DNA from: an uncultured Porphyromonadaceae bacterium
Lineage (GTDB): Bacteria; Bacteroidota; Bacteroidia; Bacteroidales; Muribaculaceae
Assembly: GCA_902491515.1 (NCBI GenBank)
Contig: CABUIC010000012.1
Coordinates: 6,662-70,661 of the forward strand
DNA: 64,000 bases
Direction: 5' to 3'
The notes under the pieces: generated by a model
What the model saw: the letters and a program-made list of their open reading frames with translations, nothing else
What the model was told of the DNA's origin: nothing
Databases searched by the model: none
Shown here: one piece after another, positions 16,563 through 24,674 of the stretch
Position numbering within the stretch: the first letter of the stretch is position 1
How the letters are laid out: the number at the start of each line of letters is the position of its first letter
Program-made: the position numbers and the translations under genes

Positions 16563-17543
16563 ATGAAAACCGCGGCTGTCACAAACTACGTGCACTCGCG
16601 CGGCTTCGCGGGCCTCATGCTCGCGCTGAGCCTCGCGGGAGTCATCGCGGTCTACGTTTCCGGTAATTACGCCCTGATTACCGGCGACAAAGGTTTTGTG
16701 CTTCCGTCGGCCAACGAATGGATTTCCCTGCGGCTTCCGGACTTCGCGGCCTCCCTCGCCGCAAACATCCTGGTTGTGGTCACAGCCGGGCTCATCGCGA
16801 AGTTCTTCAACGTCCTTCGCTCGAGCACTTCGCTGCCCCTGGCACTTTTCGGGGCCTTTCAGCTCGCAACCCCCGGCCTGAGCGCGCAGTTCTACACCGG
16901 GTCGGTGCTCGCCGTCCTCGTCTCGGGATGCCTCATGCTGCTTTTCAGCTGCTACCGTGCGCACATGCGCACACGGCGCATATTCCTGATATTCCTTCTG
17001 CTGAGCGCGGCCTGCGCCACGCAATACTGCTACGCGCTTTACATCCCGGTGTTCCTCCTCGGCTGCGGACAGATGCGCGTGTTCAACGGGCGCACGGCCG
17101 TAGCCGCCCTCCTGGGCATTGTCACCCCCTGGTGGCTCATGGGCGCCGCAGGGATGCTCTCGGCAGGGACGCTCCGGGTGCCTCAGTTCGTAAGCATCTT
17201 CCAGACAATCAATTCCGGCACGGCGGCGCATCTACTTGTGACCGTAGGCCTAACCGCACTGCTGCTCGTAGGCTGCTTCGTGATGAACGTCATGAAAACA
17301 ATCGCTTACAACGCCCGCAGCCGTGCGTACAGCGGAGCCTTCGCCACACTGTCGCTGGCCACTCTGCTCGGCATGGTCCTGGACTTCCGCAACCTGATTT
17401 CATACATTCCCCTCCTGAATTTCTGCGCCGCCTATGAGGTGGCCGGCTACTTCAGCTCGCACCGCGGAGAGCGCACCGGCATCTCAGTGGTCTGCATCGT
17501 GCTGATATATATCGTGCTGTACATATGCCAAATCCTGATCTGA
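16563..17543 (+). CDS. Polytopic membrane protein of unknown function
   Basis: A 326-residue protein with roughly eight or nine hydrophobic helices spread over its length (for example near residues 16-34, 72-90, 112-130, 140-160, 175-200, 225-250, 265-285 and 305-325). No catalytic motif or known transporter signature is visible. Similar proteins sit beside purD or pdxB in Bacteroidales genomes as far as I recall, but I cannot name a family with confidence. Its last 19 bp overlap the pdxB start, which implies translational coupling. Confidence 0.75.
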   Translation: MKTAAVTNYVHSRGFAGLMLALSLAGVIAVYVSGNYALITGDKGFVLPSANEWISLRLPDFAASLAANILVVVTAGLIAKFFNVLRSSTSLPLALFGAFQLATPGLSAQFYTGSVLAVLVSGCLMLLFSCYRAHMRTRRIFLIFLLLSAACATQYCYALYIPVFLLGCGQMRVFNGRTAVAALLGIVTPWWLMGAAGMLSAGTLRVPQFVSIFQTINSGTAAHLLVTVGLTALLLVGCFVMNVMKTIAYNARSRAYSGAFATLSLATLLGMVLDFRNLISYIPLLNFCAAYEVAGYFSSHRGERTGISVVCIVLIYIVLYICQILI

Positions 17544-18559
17544 ACATCATAATAGAGGCCAACATCCCCTATATCCGCGGCCTGCTCGAGCCCTACGCAT
17601 CGAACATCCGCTATCTTCGCGCCGAGGAAATCACCCCGAAGGCCGTCGAGGACTGCGACGCGCTGATAGTGAGGACACGGACGCGCTGCGACGAGGCCCT
17701 GCTCGGACGCTCGCGCTGCCGGCTGGTGGCCACCGCCACTATTGGCACCGACCACATCGACCTCCCCTGGTGCGAGAGCCGCGGCATCGTTGTGGTCAAC
17801 GCCCCTGGCTGCAACGCGCCGGCCGTGGCCCAGTACGTTTTCGCCTCGCTGATGCGCGTGATATGCAGGCCGCTGAGCTCGTATACGCTGGGCATCGTAG
17901 GCGTGGGACACGTGGGCAGCATCGTCGACCGCTGGGCCCGGGCCCTCGACATGAAGGTGCTCCGCTGCGACCCCTTCCACCCCGACAACGACGGCGGTCC
18001 CGGATGGTGCGGCCTTGAGGAAGTGGCGGCCAAAGCCGATATCATCACCTTCCACACTCCTCTTACGAAAGAAGGCGCCCACCCGACCTACCATATGGCC
18101 GGCGAGACCTTCTTCGACAGCCTCCGGCGCGCGCCCATAATCATCAACACGGCCCGTGGCGCCGTCGTCGACACCCCGGCGCTCGTCCGCGCCCTCGACC
18201 GCGGGAAAGTCAGCAAGGCCATTATCGACTGCTGGGAAGGCGAGCCGGACATCTCCCGCGAGCTTCTGGAGCGCGCCGTAATCGCCACGCCGCACATCGC
18301 CGGCTACTCCCGCGCCGGGAAAGTCCGTGCCACACAGGTGGTGGCCGACGCCGTCACCACCCTCTTCTACCTTCCGCGGGTACACCTCTCCGTGCCTGTC
18401 CCCCCTGCCTGCGCGCGCGCCGTCACGGCCACGGGCGTGGCCGCGAGCTACGACCCGGAAGCCGACACCCGCGCCCTCAAGCTCCATCCCGAGAATTTCG
18501 AATCCCTGCGCAACAACTACGCCCTGCGCGAAGAAGCGCCGGAAGGCAACATCGACTGA
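17525..18559 (+). CDS. pdxB: Erythronate-4-phosphate dehydrogenase
   Basis: D-2-hydroxyacid dehydrogenase family enzyme of pyridoxal 5'-phosphate synthesis; oxidises 4-phosphoerythronate. It has 344 residues. The N-terminal 'IIIEANIPYI' and 'RTRTRCDEALL' with 'GTDHIDLPWC' are PdxB-specific. The Rossmann motif 'GIVGVGHVGS' is near 122-131, 'NTARGAVVDT' carries the catalytic Arg, 'CWEGEPD' the Glu and 'ATPHIAGYS' the His. The C-terminal dimerisation domain is somewhat shorter than in E. coli (378 residues). It overlaps the preceding gene by 19 bp and ends 1 bp before pldA. Confidence 0.93.
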   Translation: MPNPDLNIIIEANIPYIRGLLEPYASNIRYLRAEEITPKAVEDCDALIVRTRTRCDEALLGRSRCRLVATATIGTDHIDLPWCESRGIVVVNAPGCNAPAVAQYVFASLMRVICRPLSSYTLGIVGVGHVGSIVDRWARALDMKVLRCDPFHPDNDGGPGWCGLEEVAAKADIITFHTPLTKEGAHPTYHMAGETFFDSLRRAPIIINTARGAVVDTPALVRALDRGKVSKAIIDCWEGEPDISRELLERAVIATPHIAGYSRAGKVRATQVVADAVTTLFYLPRVHLSVPVPPACARAVTATGVAASYDPEADTRALKLHPENFESLRNNYALREEAPEGNID

Positions 18560-18560
18560 C

Positions 18561-19412
18561 ATGAAAAGAATTCTCCTCACGACATTCACGGCGCTCGTCG
18601 CCCTCCTCCTCTGCGTCCCCGCGGCCCGGAGCCAGATTCTGACGACCAAGTCCTTCGAAGCGCTGACCACCGACAGCGTGCTCCGCGACTTCTCGAACCA
18701 GCCCTACTTCGGCCTCTACAAGGACAACTACTTCATCTTCGGCCCCTCCATCGGCCCGAAAGCCACGAAGGAGAACACGAACGTCAAGTTTCAGATATCC
18801 ATTGCCCAGCGTCTCACCCGGAGTACCCTCCCCTGGGGCACTTACCTTTACCTCTTCTACTCGCAGAAGTGCTTCTGGAACGTGCTGGAGAACTCCATGC
18901 CCATGACCGACCTGAACTTCAACCCGGGCATAGGCCTTACGAAGCCCCTCTTCATCAAGAACCGCTACATCGGCAAGATGTCGCTCATCGTCGAGCACGA
19001 GAGCAACGGACGCGACAGCATCCAGAGCCGCTCGTGGAACAAAATCTCCCTTGCCGCGCATATCTACGTGATTCCCAATCTCATGGTCCACGGCAAGGTG
19101 TGGATTCCCATCGTCGACGGCGAGAACAACCGCGACCTCCTGAAGTACGCCGGCATCTTCCAGACCGGCATCCAGGTGATGAGCAACGACCGCCGCTTCA
19201 CCGGGGGCGTGGTCCTCACCAAGCGCCAGGGCTGGAACCTGAACTTCAACACCACGCTCGAGTTCTGCTGGCGCATCTTCAAGGGCGACAACCAGTATTT
19301 CTTCGTACAGTACTACAACGGCTACGGCGAGGGACTGCTGGCCTACAAGGAGTTCCACTCGCAGCTCCGCGCGGGAATATGCATCAAGCCTAAGCTTTTC
19401 AGCGAGTATTGA
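18561..19412 (+). CDS. pldA: Outer-membrane phospholipase A
   Basis: Calcium-dependent phospholipase A1/A2 in the outer membrane that degrades phospholipids appearing in the outer leaflet. The 283-residue protein has a signal peptide (about 1-24) and an even spread of amphipathic strands for a 12-stranded barrel. The OmpLA signature is intact: His146 and Ser148 in 'EHESNG' and Asn160 in 'SRSWNK', with the same Ser-to-Asn spacing of 12 as E. coli His142/Ser144/Asn156. The ATG at 18561 follows the pdxB stop directly; an open frame from 18327 is an out-of-phase extension through pdxB. Confidence 0.92.
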   Translation: MKRILLTTFTALVALLLCVPAARSQILTTKSFEALTTDSVLRDFSNQPYFGLYKDNYFIFGPSIGPKATKENTNVKFQISIAQRLTRSTLPWGTYLYLFYSQKCFWNVLENSMPMTDLNFNPGIGLTKPLFIKNRYIGKMSLIVEHESNGRDSIQSRSWNKISLAAHIYVIPNLMVHGKVWIPIVDGENNRDLLKYAGIFQTGIQVMSNDRRFTGGVVLTKRQGWNLNFNTTLEFCWRIFKGDNQYFFVQYYNGYGEGLLAYKEFHSQLRAGICIKPKLFSEY

Positions 19413-19442
19413 TTGTAAACTGAAATAAATTGTCTATATTTG
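19413..19442 (+). promoter_or_regulatory. Bacteroidetes-type promoter of pyrH-frr
   Basis: TTG (19413-19415) and TATATTTG (19435-19442) are separated by 19 bp, a near-ideal match. The pyrH ATG follows only 4 bp after the -7 box, so the predicted start point coincides with the start codon. The pair fills the whole 34-bp gap between pldA and pyrH. Confidence 0.65.
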
Positions 19443-19446
19443 CAAT

Positions 19447-20157
19447 ATGGAACCGAAATACCGCAAAATCCTCCTCAAACTCAGCGGCGAATCGCTGATG
19501 GGCGCCCAGGGCTACGGCATCGACACCGGGCGGCTCGACATGTACGCCACGCAGATCTGCGGACTGGCCTCGGCCGGCGTGCAGGTGGCCATCGTCATCG
19601 GCGGCGGCAACATCTTCCGCGGCCTCTCCGGCGCGGCCAAAGGCTTCGACCGCGTGAAAGGCGACCAGATGGGCATGCTCGCCACAGTAATCAACTCTCT
19701 GGCCCTGAGCTCGGCGCTCGAGTCGCACGGCTGCAAGGCCTCGGTGCTCACCTCCATAGGGATGTTCCCCATCGGCGAGCCCTACTCCACGGCCAAGGCC
19801 GACGCCCTTCTGGACGAGGGCCGCGTGGTAATCATAGCCGGCGGCACGGGCAACCCCTTCTTCACCACCGACACGGCATCGGCCCTACGCGCCGTGGAGC
19901 TCCGCACCGAGGTGATGCTCAAGGGCACCCGCGTGGACGGCATCTACACCGCCGACCCCGAGAAAGACCCCACGGCCACGAAGTTCGACAAAATCACCTA
20001 CGACGAAATCTACAACCGCGGCCTGCGCATCATGGACCTCACGGCCACGACCCTCTGCAAGGAGAACGGCATGCGCATCGTAGTATTCGACATGGACACC
20101 CCCGGCAACCTTCTGAAGGTCGTGGCCGGCGAGCCCATCGGCACCCTCGTCTATTAA
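19447..20157 (+). CDS. pyrH: UMP kinase
   Basis: Phosphorylates UMP to UDP; hexameric amino-acid kinase fold enzyme of the bacterial type. The 236 residues include 'ILLKLSGESLMG' at the N-terminus (ATP site), 'GGGNIFRG' (UMP/phosphate binding), 'DQMGMLAT', the nucleotide segment 'GGTGNPFFTTD' and 'VDGIYTADPE'. Its start aligns with what is usual for the family, so the very short spacing to the promoter is not explained by a wrong start. It is followed by frr, as in many bacteria. Confidence 0.96.
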   Translation: MEPKYRKILLKLSGESLMGAQGYGIDTGRLDMYATQICGLASAGVQVAIVIGGGNIFRGLSGAAKGFDRVKGDQMGMLATVINSLALSSALESHGCKASVLTSIGMFPIGEPYSTAKADALLDEGRVVIIAGGTGNPFFTTDTASALRAVELRTEVMLKGTRVDGIYTADPEKDPTATKFDKITYDEIYNRGLRIMDLTATTLCKENGMRIVVFDMDTPGNLLKVVAGEPIGTLVY

Positions 20158-20188
20158 CCCTAACCCTCTATACCCCCTCCCCAAGCAC

Positions 20189-20749
20189 ATGAGCGAAGTC
20201 AGCACCTACATCAAGCCGGCCGAAGAGAAAATGGAAATGGCCGTCGCCTATCTCGACGAAACCCTCGCCCGCATCCGCGCCGGCAAAGCCAACGCCAAAA
20301 TCCTCGACGGCATCCGAGTCGACTACTACGGCTCGGCCGTACCCGTCTCCAACGTGGCCAATGTCTCCGTTCCCGACGCCCGCACCATTGCCATCACCCC
20401 CTGGGAGAAAAGCATGTTCAAGGAAATCGAGAAAGCCATCATCAATTCCGAAATAGGCATCATGCCCGAGAACAACGGCGAGGTTATCCGCCTTTCCATC
20501 CCGCCGCTGACCGAGGACCGCCGCAAGGCCCTCGTGAAGCAGTGCAAGGCCGAGGCCGAGAACGCCAAGGTGAGCGTCCGCAACGCCCGCCGCGAGGCCA
20601 TCGACGGCCTCAAGAAAGCCGTGAAGGCCGGAATGCCCGAAGACGTCGAGAAGGACGCCGAGACTACAGTCCAGAAAGTCCACGACAAATACCTGAAGAA
20701 AATCGACGACATCTTCGCCGCCAAGGAAAAAGAAATCCTCACCGTGTGA
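20189..20749 (+). CDS. frr: Ribosome recycling factor
   Basis: Splits the post-termination ribosome with EF-G. Typical length of 186 residues, with the two-domain layout: long helices at both ends with the conserved 'RAGKANAKILDGIRVDYYG' segment (about 31-49) and 'PPLTEDRRKALVKQ' near 105-118. It lies 31 bp after pyrH, with which it is probably cotranscribed; a REP-like palindrome follows about 40 bp after its stop. Confidence 0.97.
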   Translation: MSEVSTYIKPAEEKMEMAVAYLDETLARIRAGKANAKILDGIRVDYYGSAVPVSNVANVSVPDARTIAITPWEKSMFKEIEKAIINSEIGIMPENNGEVIRLSIPPLTEDRRKALVKQCKAEAENAKVSVRNARREAIDGLKKAVKAGMPEDVEKDAETTVQKVHDKYLKKIDDIFAAKEKEILTV

Positions 20750-20788
20750 TTCGAGCGGCGGGAAAGGCATTTTGGAATACCCCGGGGC

Positions 20789-20814
20789 GGACGCACGAGC
20801 CGTGCGTCCCTGCA
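20789..20814 (-). repeat. REP-like palindrome, copy 1
   Basis: GGACGCACG-AGC-CGTGCGTCC (20789-20809) followed by CTGCA. The 9-bp arms match exactly. It is a member of the same family as the elements at 23219-23300, 24397-24420 and 63864-63887, here with CTGCA instead of the usual CTAC tail. Confidence 0.75.
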
Positions 20815-20883
20815 ATAAGGGAATTTTCGGCCCCATTCCGGGCGCGGTAATTCATTGGTTCTACAACGTCCGTAAACAAAGTT

Positions 20884-22464
20884 ATGGAAAGAAAATACGA
20901 TTATCTCGTCATCGGCTCGGGCATCGCCGGGATGAGTTTTGCCCTGAAAGTGGCCGGAACAGGCCGCGTGGCCCTCGTATGCAAGACCACTCTTGAAGAA
21001 GCTAACACCGCCCTTGCCCAGGGCGGCGTGGCATCCGTGACGAACCTCGCCGTCGACGACTTCGACAAGCACATCCACGACACCATGGTTGCCGGCGACT
21101 GGCTCAGCGACCCCGCGGCCGTCGAGAAGGTAGTAAAAGGCGCTCCCGAACAGATCCGCCAGCTCCTCGAGTGGGGAGTGGACTTCGACAAGAAAGAGGA
21201 CGGCAGTTTCGACCTCCACCGCGAAGGCGGCCACAGCGAGTTCCGCATCCTCCACCACGCCGACAACACAGGCTTTGAAATCCAGCAGAGCCTCATACAG
21301 GCCGTGCGCGAGCACCCCGACATCGACGTGTACGAAAACCATTTCGCCATCGAAATCATCACCCAGCACCATCTCGGCAAGCGCGTCACGCGACGCACGA
21401 GCGACATCCGCTGCTACGGGGCCTACGTCCTCGACATGGCCTCCGGCGAGGTCGACACCTTCCTCGCCAAAGTGACGATAATGGCCACCGGCGGCGTCGG
21501 GGCCGTCTACCAGACCACGACCAATCCACTTGTGGCCACCGGCGACGGAATAGCGATGGTCTACCGCGCCAAGGGCACCGTCAAGGACATGGAATTCATC
21601 CAGTTCCACCCGACGGCCCTCTTCCATCCGGGCGACCGTCCATCCTTCCTCATCACCGAGGCCATGCGCGGCTACGGCGCCGTGCTCCGCAACCTCAAGG
21701 GCGAGGAATTCATGCAGAAGTACGACCCCCGGCTCTCGCTCGCCCCGCGCGACATCGTGGCCCGCGCCATCGACTCCGAAATGAAACTCCACGGCGACGA
21801 CCACGTGTACCTCGACGTGACCCACAAGGACCCGGAGGAGACAAAGCGCCACTTCCCCAACATCTACCGCAAATGCCTCGAACTCGGAATCGACATCACC
21901 AAGGACTACATCCCCGTCGCCCCGGCGGCCCACTACCTGTGCGGCGGCATCAAGGTTGACGGCAACGCCGAGTCGAGCATCAAGCACCTCTACGCCGTCG
22001 GCGAATGCTCCTGCACCGGGCTCCACGGCGGCAACCGTCTGGCATCCAACTCGCTTATCGAGGCTGTGGTTTACGCCGACGCCGCCGCACGCCATGCCCG
22101 CGAGGAAATCCCCCACATCAGCCTGCGCACCGACGTGCCCGCCTGGAACGACGAGGGCACCCGCTCCCCCGAGGAAATGGTGCTCATCACCCAGAGCGCG
22201 AAGGAGGTGGGACAGATCATGGGCACCTACGTCGGCATCGTACGCTCCAATCTGCGCCTCGACCGCGCCTGGAACCGCCTCGACATCCTCTACGAGGAAA
22301 CCGAGAGCCTCTTCAAACGCTCGAAGGTGTCCCGCGAAATCTGCGAGCTCCGCAACATCATCAACGTCGGCTACCTCATCATGCGTCAGGCCAAGGAACG
22401 CAAGGAATCGCGCGGACTCCACTACACCCTCGACTATCCTCCCGAACACAAGGAAAACCAATGA
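20884..22464 (+). CDS. nadB: L-aspartate oxidase
   Basis: FAD enzyme oxidising L-aspartate to iminoaspartate, the first step of de novo NAD synthesis. In 526 residues it shows the dinucleotide motif 'VIGSGIAGMSFAL' at the N-terminus, 'LAQGGVASV', 'REGGHSEFRILHHAD', the substrate region 'QFHPTALFHPG', and 'GGNRLASNSLIEAVVYA' near 390. It shares ATGA with the next gene (4-bp overlap). No nadA or nadC is in the window. Fumarate reductase SdhA is the main alternative of similar fold, excluded by the 'GGNRLASNS' and C-terminal helical region. Confidence 0.94.
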   Translation: MERKYDYLVIGSGIAGMSFALKVAGTGRVALVCKTTLEEANTALAQGGVASVTNLAVDDFDKHIHDTMVAGDWLSDPAAVEKVVKGAPEQIRQLLEWGVDFDKKEDGSFDLHREGGHSEFRILHHADNTGFEIQQSLIQAVREHPDIDVYENHFAIEIITQHHLGKRVTRRTSDIRCYGAYVLDMASGEVDTFLAKVTIMATGGVGAVYQTTTNPLVATGDGIAMVYRAKGTVKDMEFIQFHPTALFHPGDRPSFLITEAMRGYGAVLRNLKGEEFMQKYDPRLSLAPRDIVARAIDSEMKLHGDDHVYLDVTHKDPEETKRHFPNIYRKCLELGIDITKDYIPVAPAAHYLCGGIKVDGNAESSIKHLYAVGECSCTGLHGGNRLASNSLIEAVVYADAAARHAREEIPHISLRTDVPAWNDEGTRSPEEMVLITQSAKEVGQIMGTYVGIVRSNLRLDRAWNRLDILYEETESLFKRSKVSREICELRNIINVGYLIMRQAKERKESRGLHYTLDYPPEHKENQ

Positions 22465-23168
22465 CCTCCTCAGGCCTCCGAAGCCTCCTCCACTTACTGC
22501 TGGCCGCGGCGATTGCCGCGGCCGCGGCCTTCCCGTGCGAGGCCCGCGCGAAGAAGGACAGAGTCAAGGAGAAGGAGAGCATCGAGGCCCGCGTGATGAC
22601 GGAGGAAGGGCCCATAGACGCCGTTGCCGAGTACAAGCCTCAGTACATCAAGGGCTTCAACTGGCGTTTTGACGAGAACGGCGACTCCATCATCCACTTC
22701 TACCTCCGCGAGCTCACGGTGTACCCGCCGATGAAGTTCAAGAACAAGAAGCAGGAGCAGCTCTACTGGCGCACCGTCCGCGACGTCAAACTCACCCTCC
22801 CCTACGCCAAGCTCATAGCCGAGACTCTTATCGAGACCTACGAGTACCTCGAGACGCTCCCCACCCAGAAAGACCGCGAGGCCTACCTCAAACAGATGGA
22901 GGGCGCACTTTTCCAACAGTACAAGCCCATCCTCAAGAAATTCTCGAAGCGTCAGGCCAAGGTGCTCGTTAAGCTCGTGCAGCGCGAGACGCACCAGAGC
23001 TCCTACGACATCGTCAAGGCCTTCCTCGGAGCCTTCCGCGCCGGATTCTGGCAAGGATTCGGTAAACTCTTCGGTGTGAGCCTGAAAAGCGATTTCCGCC
23101 CGGCCAAGGACAAGAACGACGCCATGCTCGACCGCGTTGCCCGCCTCGTCGAACAGGGGACAATCTAA
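22461..23168 (+). CDS. DUF4294 family secreted protein
   Basis: A 235-residue protein with a signal peptide (about residues 1-29). The body carries the features I associate with Bacteroidetes DUF4294: 'LRELTVYPPMKFKNKKQEQLYWRTVRDVK' region, then 'PYAKLIAETL' and 'LTKLVQRETHQSSYDIVKAFLGAFRAGFWQ'-like C-terminal helices (split here from two neighbouring stretches). Function is unknown. The ATG overlaps the nadB stop (ATGA), so translation is coupled. An inverted pair of REP-like palindromes follows. Confidence 0.8.
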   Translation: MTSSGLRSLLHLLLAAAIAAAAAFPCEARAKKDRVKEKESIEARVMTEEGPIDAVAEYKPQYIKGFNWRFDENGDSIIHFYLRELTVYPPMKFKNKKQEQLYWRTVRDVKLTLPYAKLIAETLIETYEYLETLPTQKDREAYLKQMEGALFQQYKPILKKFSKRQAKVLVKLVQRETHQSSYDIVKAFLGAFRAGFWQGFGKLFGVSLKSDFRPAKDKNDAMLDRVARLVEQGTI

Positions 23169-23218
23169 GCGAGAATTATTAATCACTTCCCCAAACAGGT
23201 GTTACAAAACCACTCAAT

Positions 23219-23300
23219 GTAGGGACGCACGGCTCGTGCGTCCTCCCCCAACGACCCGAACCTTGCCGGTCATTAGGACGCACGAGCCGTGCGTCCCTAC
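23219..23300. repeat. Inverted pair of REP-like palindromes, copies 2a and 2b
   Basis: Two 25-bp copies (23219-23243 and 23276-23300) are exact reverse complements of each other with 32 bp between them. Each is itself a palindrome around GACGCACG...CGTGCGTC, with the asymmetric flank GTAGG on the outer side. The pair could form one long cruciform or two small hairpins. Confidence 0.88.
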
Positions 23301-23337
23301 AATTCGATAATTGACCTTCTTATTCTTGATTATTCCA

Positions 23338-24243
23338 GTGGAATTCAGTCAACTTCGCAAATCATATGCAGCCTATATGCGCTTGGAACGCGGTTTTTCG
23401 GACAATACGTCAGCGGGATATCTCGCGGACATTGACAAACTCCACTCGTGGCTCGAGGGGGAGGACATTCCCGTCGATAAGGTCGATGCGGAGGTTCTCC
23501 GGCGCTTTGTGGAGGAACTCTACGACCTCGGAATCGCCGCAAGCTCCACCGCCCGTATCCTCTCGGGAATACGCTCCTTCTACAGCTACCTCGAACTCGA
23601 GAAAATCGTCGAAGTCAATCCCGCCGAGGGCATAGACACCCCCAAGGCCGCGCGGAAGCTCCCGCCGGTACTGTCTCTTGAGGAAATCGAGGATATGATT
23701 GCGTCCTGCGACATCTCGGACCCCCTCGGCATCCGCAACAGCGCCATCATCGAGATGCTCTACGGCTCGGGGCTGCGCGTCAGCGAGCTCTGCAACCTCT
23801 CGCTTCAGAACGTGCGCTTCGACGACGGCCTCCTGCTCGTCGAGGGCAAAGGCTCGAAGCAACGCCTTGTGCCCATGAGCGGCACGGCGGTCCACGCCCT
23901 GAGACTCTATCTGGAGGTCCGCGGGGAGGCCAAGCCCGGAGAGGAGGGGATTGTCTTTCTCAACAAACGTGGCCACCGCCTCTCGCGCGTGATGGTCTTC
24001 TACATCGTAAAGGAGCTCGCCGAAGCCGCCGGAGTAGAGAAAAACGTCTCTCCCCACACCCTCCGCCACTCCTTCGCCACCCACCTCCTCGAAGGCGGCG
24101 CCAACCTCCGCGCCATCCAGCAGATGCTCGGCCACGAATCCATCGCCACAACCGAAATCTACCTCCACCTCGACACCTCCCGCCTCCGCGAAGAAATCCT
24201 CCTCCACCACCCGAGAAATAAGGGCGCAAGTGGGGTAGTTTAG
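23338..24243 (+). CDS. xerD: Tyrosine recombinase, XerD-like
   Basis: Site-specific recombinase that, with a XerC partner, resolves chromosome dimers at dif. The likely GTG start gives 301 residues, normal for XerD; an upstream TTG (23311) would add nine hydrophobic residues and is less likely. The N-terminal SAM-like core-binding domain spans about 5-90. The catalytic set is complete: Arg in 'GSGLRVSEL', Lys in 'GKGSKQR', 'HTLRHSF' (His and Arg), His in 'GHESI' and the nucleophile Tyr in 'EIYLH'. No integrase-type neighbours occur, so a housekeeping Xer is more likely than a phage integrase; XerC versus XerD is not certain. Confidence 0.88.
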   Translation: MEFSQLRKSYAAYMRLERGFSDNTSAGYLADIDKLHSWLEGEDIPVDKVDAEVLRRFVEELYDLGIAASSTARILSGIRSFYSYLELEKIVEVNPAEGIDTPKAARKLPPVLSLEEIEDMIASCDISDPLGIRNSAIIEMLYGSGLRVSELCNLSLQNVRFDDGLLLVEGKGSKQRLVPMSGTAVHALRLYLEVRGEAKPGEEGIVFLNKRGHRLSRVMVFYIVKELAEAAGVEKNVSPHTLRHSFATHLLEGGANLRAIQQMLGHESIATTEIYLHLDTSRLREEILLHHPRNKGASGVV

Positions 24244-24396
24244 ATAGTTGAGAGTGTTAATAGATTAGTTTAGAGAGCTCAAGGTTCTTTGAGGAAAAGA
24301 GAAATTAAGGCGGGTTAAAACAAATCTCATTTTCCCGACTAACGCTTGCCCCAACAGGGTTCTCGTTGGCAGGGATAAAATTACCCTCGACGTCGC

Positions 24397-24420
24397 GGAC
24401 GCGCCATGGCGCGTCCCTAC
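24397..24420 (-). repeat. REP-like palindrome, copy 3
   Basis: GGACGCGCCATGGCGCGTCC (24397-24416) is a perfect 20-bp palindrome followed by CTAC, the flank shared with the other copies. The inner bases differ from copies 1 and 2 while pairing is kept. Confidence 0.82.
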
Positions 24421-24582
24421 ATTATTTAGCTGATTACATTGATGTTGGGTGTTCAATCATGGTGATACCTCGTGTGCGGCGCTCGTTGACGGGGCAACAA
24501 ACTGCGATACAGGCTTCTCTCCCCTTATGACGGGGGAACTCTGAATTTTTGCTAAAAAATATTATTTGAGGAAATTATTTCT

Positions 24583-24590
24583 TATCTTTG
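24583..24590 (+). promoter_or_regulatory. -7 element of the korAB promoter
   Basis: TATCTTTG matches TAnnTTTG. A TTTG at 24565-24568 is 14 bp upstream, shorter than the usual 19-22. The inferred leader is about 80 nt and contains a GC hairpin followed by a T-rich run. Confidence 0.5.
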
Positions 24591-24674
24591 CAGGTGCTAC
24601 GGGGCCCGGCCGGGGCCTTTTCTTGCAAATAAATAAAAATCAAACATCTTTACATACCCACAAACCAAAAATCT

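Larger units (their letters stand above)
24244..24674. other. 431-bp intergenic region between xerD and korA
   Basis: It holds one REP-like palindrome (24397-24420), the kor -7 element (24583-24590) and a short GC hairpin in the kor leader (24603-24617) followed by TTTTCTT. The first 150 bp are AT-richer than the neighbouring genes and show no open frame with family features. Nothing else was recognised. Confidence 0.6.

Noticed and set aside
20326..22461. A 711-codon open frame on the minus strand
   Set aside because: Antisense to frr and nadB, crossing the intergenic palindrome; no recognisable features and both sense genes are certain.
23338..24243. Integrase marking an integrated element
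   Set aside because: Protein length and neighbours fit a housekeeping Xer recombinase; no tRNA, att repeats or phage genes are seen.
24244..24396. Gene remnant or RNA gene in the xerD-korA spacer
   Set aside because: No tRNA cloverleaf, no family-like peptide and no conserved structure could be seen.
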